Source of the DNA: Seriola aureovittata
Lineage: Eukaryota; Chordata; Actinopteri; Carangiformes; Carangidae
DNA: 64,000 nt
Assembly (NCBI RefSeq): GCF_021018895.1
Contig: NC_079381.1
Coordinates: 15,086,501 to 15,150,500 of the forward strand
Reading direction: 5' to 3'
How positions within the stretch are numbered: position 1 is the first letter of the stretch; every line of letters begins with the position of its first letter. The notes beneath the pieces were generated by a model. The model was not told the origin of the DNA. It saw nothing but the letters and a program-made list of their open reading frames with translations, and ran no database searches. The position numbers and the translations under genes were made by a program. This document shows positions 61,067 through 64,000 of this stretch, one piece after another.

Positions 61067-64000
61067 TTTTTACCAGCAAATCAGAGTAAACTTATCCACA
61101 CATTACACAGATAAAGTTACTGTACATTGTCCAGCATTTTCCCTGTCTGATCCCTTCTATACAGGTTTTTATACAGTATTATTGTTGTGAACATGAGTCA
61201 GTTGATATTTGGGTGTGCATGAGTGATTAGTGCATCTTACATGTTTACATTCACATGTTCCCCAGAATGGCTTTTGAATGACAGACACTGGGCCCTGATA
61301 ATAACGGCAGGAGCCATAAACTCTTTGGCAGGTAGTTATTTTGGAAAGGAGAAAATGGACACAGGAAGTCAGTGAACTGGAAGCTTCTGTTTCAGCTTCA
61401 GTTTTAGTTTTTTAGCTTTGATCGCAAGCAGAAAGAAAACCTTTTCCTCTCACATTTATTGTATGGTTATATGTGTGTGAAACCGTGGAGGCTGCACAGG
61501 GACGCATCTCTTCCACCTCGCACCAGCCTGGAAGCACAGTTTGGCTTTAATCTGAGACACACCTTACTAATAATCAGTGGAGTGCAGCTCTTTCCTTTAT
61601 GCAAATGCATTTAAGGCAGGATCAAACAATTAACAGGAAGAGATATGTCTGGTTAATTAATTACACATTGGATTAACTAACCTTCACACAATTTGCATGC
61701 ATCAGTTATGTGCGGCTTTTTACGCGCCTCTAAAAATCTGGTTCGGGGCATGTTAAAAGGAAGGTTCAGGTTAGGAGGGGACACCTGAACGGACTTCTTT
61801 GGAAAGCTCAATGATAACGGACAATAGGTAAGAAACAAAAAGTAGGAGTTGTGCTGAATTAGTTAATAAATAAAAAAAACTGCTTCTTAAAAAGATAAAG
61901 CTGGCAGTAAAAACAACACACAAGGAGGGGACAGGGAGTTGTGATTGTGCGGTCATTAAACTTGAACTTCACGGAGCTGCTAATGCACTATGGCAACAGC
62001 GCTGCCTTTGCATTTACAATGTGTATTTGGCTGCTGGCTTCCTATTCTAGGAAGATATCATCTATACCAGTGCCATCCATCTGTTCTGTTACTATTTTGG
62101 ACCAGTTACTGATGCGGTGGCTCATTGATTTATTTATTTCTATGAGCCATATTTCCTTTTATGTGTGCTTTTATATCATGCTATTTTTTTTAATACCTTA
62201 GGAGGAATTTAATGGCTGCAATTGCATGAATTTGGAACCTTAAGAATGAAGGAGGCAGAAAATATGTTTTCTCAGGTATAACTGCCACTTAATGTGTTCT
62301 AGGAAATGATGAGAATTTGTACTTTGTATCAAAACATTTTGATCTTAAACAAGGGAGCATTATTGAACATTATGTCGCCTTAATAAATCAGGTTGTTTCA
62401 CTTTGTTTTAGGAAGATTACGAATGCGAATTGAATGTTTTCATGTATATCTGGCCTTGAGCGCACAGATAAAGTGGGTTAAATTCAGTGATGCCAAAAGT
62501 TAAGGTTGACTGACTACAATAAGTTGTCGGCCTAATTCAGAGGTAATCACCTGTGATTGGAAATTAACATTTGACGACAACAATTCTCTAACTGTCCCTT
62601 TCCTGTTGCATCACAGCCATGTTTCTGCACAGACACACCACCTTATACTGCACACGGGGATCGTGCCGTGCTGCATAAACACCAGTATTAGATTGCCAAT
62701 CAAATTTGTCACCATTATGTCACCATTGTGTCCTCATTCCCCACCTCTCTTTCCTTTGTGCTCCCTTTTACCACCCGTCTGTTCTAAATTAGGAGCCAAA
62801 AATGTAAAACAGTTCAAGTGGCAATCACATGAGACCGCAAGCCATTTCTCCTCTCTCTTCCTCCTGTATTACCAACCTCATGTTATAAATGATGTGTTGT
62901 TATAATGATTTCTGGAATCCCACTGTGGCCGCATGAGTGATTTTCACATTTCAAGGACCATGGTATGAGCACAGAAACAACTTATTGTTGTCCTGATGTA
63001 TTTTCATGCTTTCGTGGGGGAGAAGCCATTCTGCCCAAAGACCTTGGGCAGATTTTACATAAGTTTGTTTTTTTCCTCATAGGAGAATGTGTGTGTGCGT
63101 GTATGTCCACATGCAAGTATAGTATGCATTGAATAAAGCTGGGGTATATGTTAACACCCCAGCAGTTTCAGTTCCAATTAGGTGAGGCTGGAGGAGCCTG
63201 GGAGACATAATTTCAAATGAGGAAAACAAAGGCAGCGGCAGAGGTTCACAGGTCTTTATGAGGTTAGTTATGATGATAGATGGAAAAGTGCTGGCAGCAA
63301 TCTATTCCTCCTTAGCAGGGCGTATAACTATATGAGATAGGATGGATTGACTAAAAGCATAATAACTCATAATAATAAAGTGATAACTTGAGTCATCATG
63401 CTATCATGGCAACATCACTGACTAAAATAATTTCATGTTTTTTCATTAAATTACATCATCTTCTATATAGAGGTGATGTTATTTCATGTAAAGGGTTTTT
63501 ATTACATTTATTTTTTTCAATCCATCTCCGGGCACATATCATTCCATTTTGACAAGTACTATATACATATCTGGTTGTTAATGCAATATCAGCTCTGACA
63601 AAGATGTCAAAGATATACCGCTAAATCTCAAGTATCCAGCAATAGGAACAGTTAACTCATGCCATTCATCTACTGACCTCCGTTCTAGCAGTTGAGTCAA
63701 GGAGAGAAGGTGAGAGCAGAGAAGATTGATTATCCAGGCACAGCGATGTAGTGATATAGTGGTAGTCAACAGTGGCAGTCAACCAGTGTGACACTGAGGC
63801 AGGACGGAGGCACGATGGAGATGGTGTGAGATAAGTTGGTGGAATGATACACACTTGTGGTTACAGAGCACAAAGAAACATAACAAGAAAATGTCCGCAG
63901 TTATATTTGTGTTCGTCATGAAAACTGACGGGTGCGACGGTTTAAATGTCTAAATGTGAGGATTTAAGGTATGTATATGTGTATACAGTATATGTATGTG

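Larger units (their letters stand above)
56211..64000 (-). other. astn2 intron 5' of the EGF-1 exon (partial)
   Basis: Holds the L2 LINE at 56313-57345, (CA)n at 57928-57984, a GTTAGG-type repeat at 59571-59695 and (AT)n at 60999-61063. I searched the minus strand by eye for the preceding astrotactin exon, which should end just before the G-E-C-x-C block, and did not find it. It is presumably beyond the window. Confidence 0.7.

Overview
This is a vertebrate genomic window, almost certainly from a teleost fish and probably a percomorph. The evidence is one multi-exon gene with GT-AG introns, very dense dinucleotide microsatellites, and several interspersed repeats that I recognise as fish-type: an L2/Maui-like LINE, an endonuclease fragment of the RTE-like 'CFDP2-like' LINE, and short non-autonomous DNA elements. 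There is no operon structure, CRISPR array or rRNA, and no tRNA that I can see.

The only protein-coding gene I can support is astrotactin 2 (astn2), on the minus strand. Nine consecutive internal exons lie, in transcription order, at 56126-56210, 55033-55107, 51846-51983, 38920-39070, 27621-27787, 24532-24720, 5476-5600, 4096-4200 and 3657-3836. They total 1215 nt, about 405 codons. Every exon has AG and GT flanks, and the reading-frame phase agrees across all eight internal junctions, so no exon between them is missing. They encode the end of the first EGF-like module, the cysteine-rich EGF-like modules, and the body of the MACPF domain including its Y-G-S-H-Y signature. The 5' exons (signal peptide, two membrane segments, start of EGF-1) lie beyond base 64000. 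The 3' exons (end of MACPF, FNIII, annexin-like domain) lie before base 1.

Everything else is intron. The largest introns are 5601-24531 (18.9 kb), 39071-51845 (12.8 kb) and 27788-38919 (11.1 kb). They hold microsatellites, including a 146-bp (CA)n at 18852-18997, and transposon relics: a terminal-inverted-repeat element of about 360 bp near 3137-3496, another at 46610-47041, an L2 LINE at 56313-57345 and a LINE endonuclease fragment at 43325-43800. There are also two striking perfect hairpins, at 37060-37089 and 48200-48230.

Two observations deserve follow-up. First, exon 5476-5600 is bracketed by microsatellites. On the RNA strand, (UUUC)n and (UC)n form its polypyrimidine tract, and a (GU)n begins a few bases past its 5' splice site. 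Second, an ATG-initiated, 72-codon minus-strand ORF at 25270-25487 ends at a consensus donor in exactly the phase needed to join the exon at 24532-24720, which makes it a candidate alternative first exon for a short astn2 isoform. Family comparisons rest on recalled knowledge of astrotactins and fish repeats; no database search was run.
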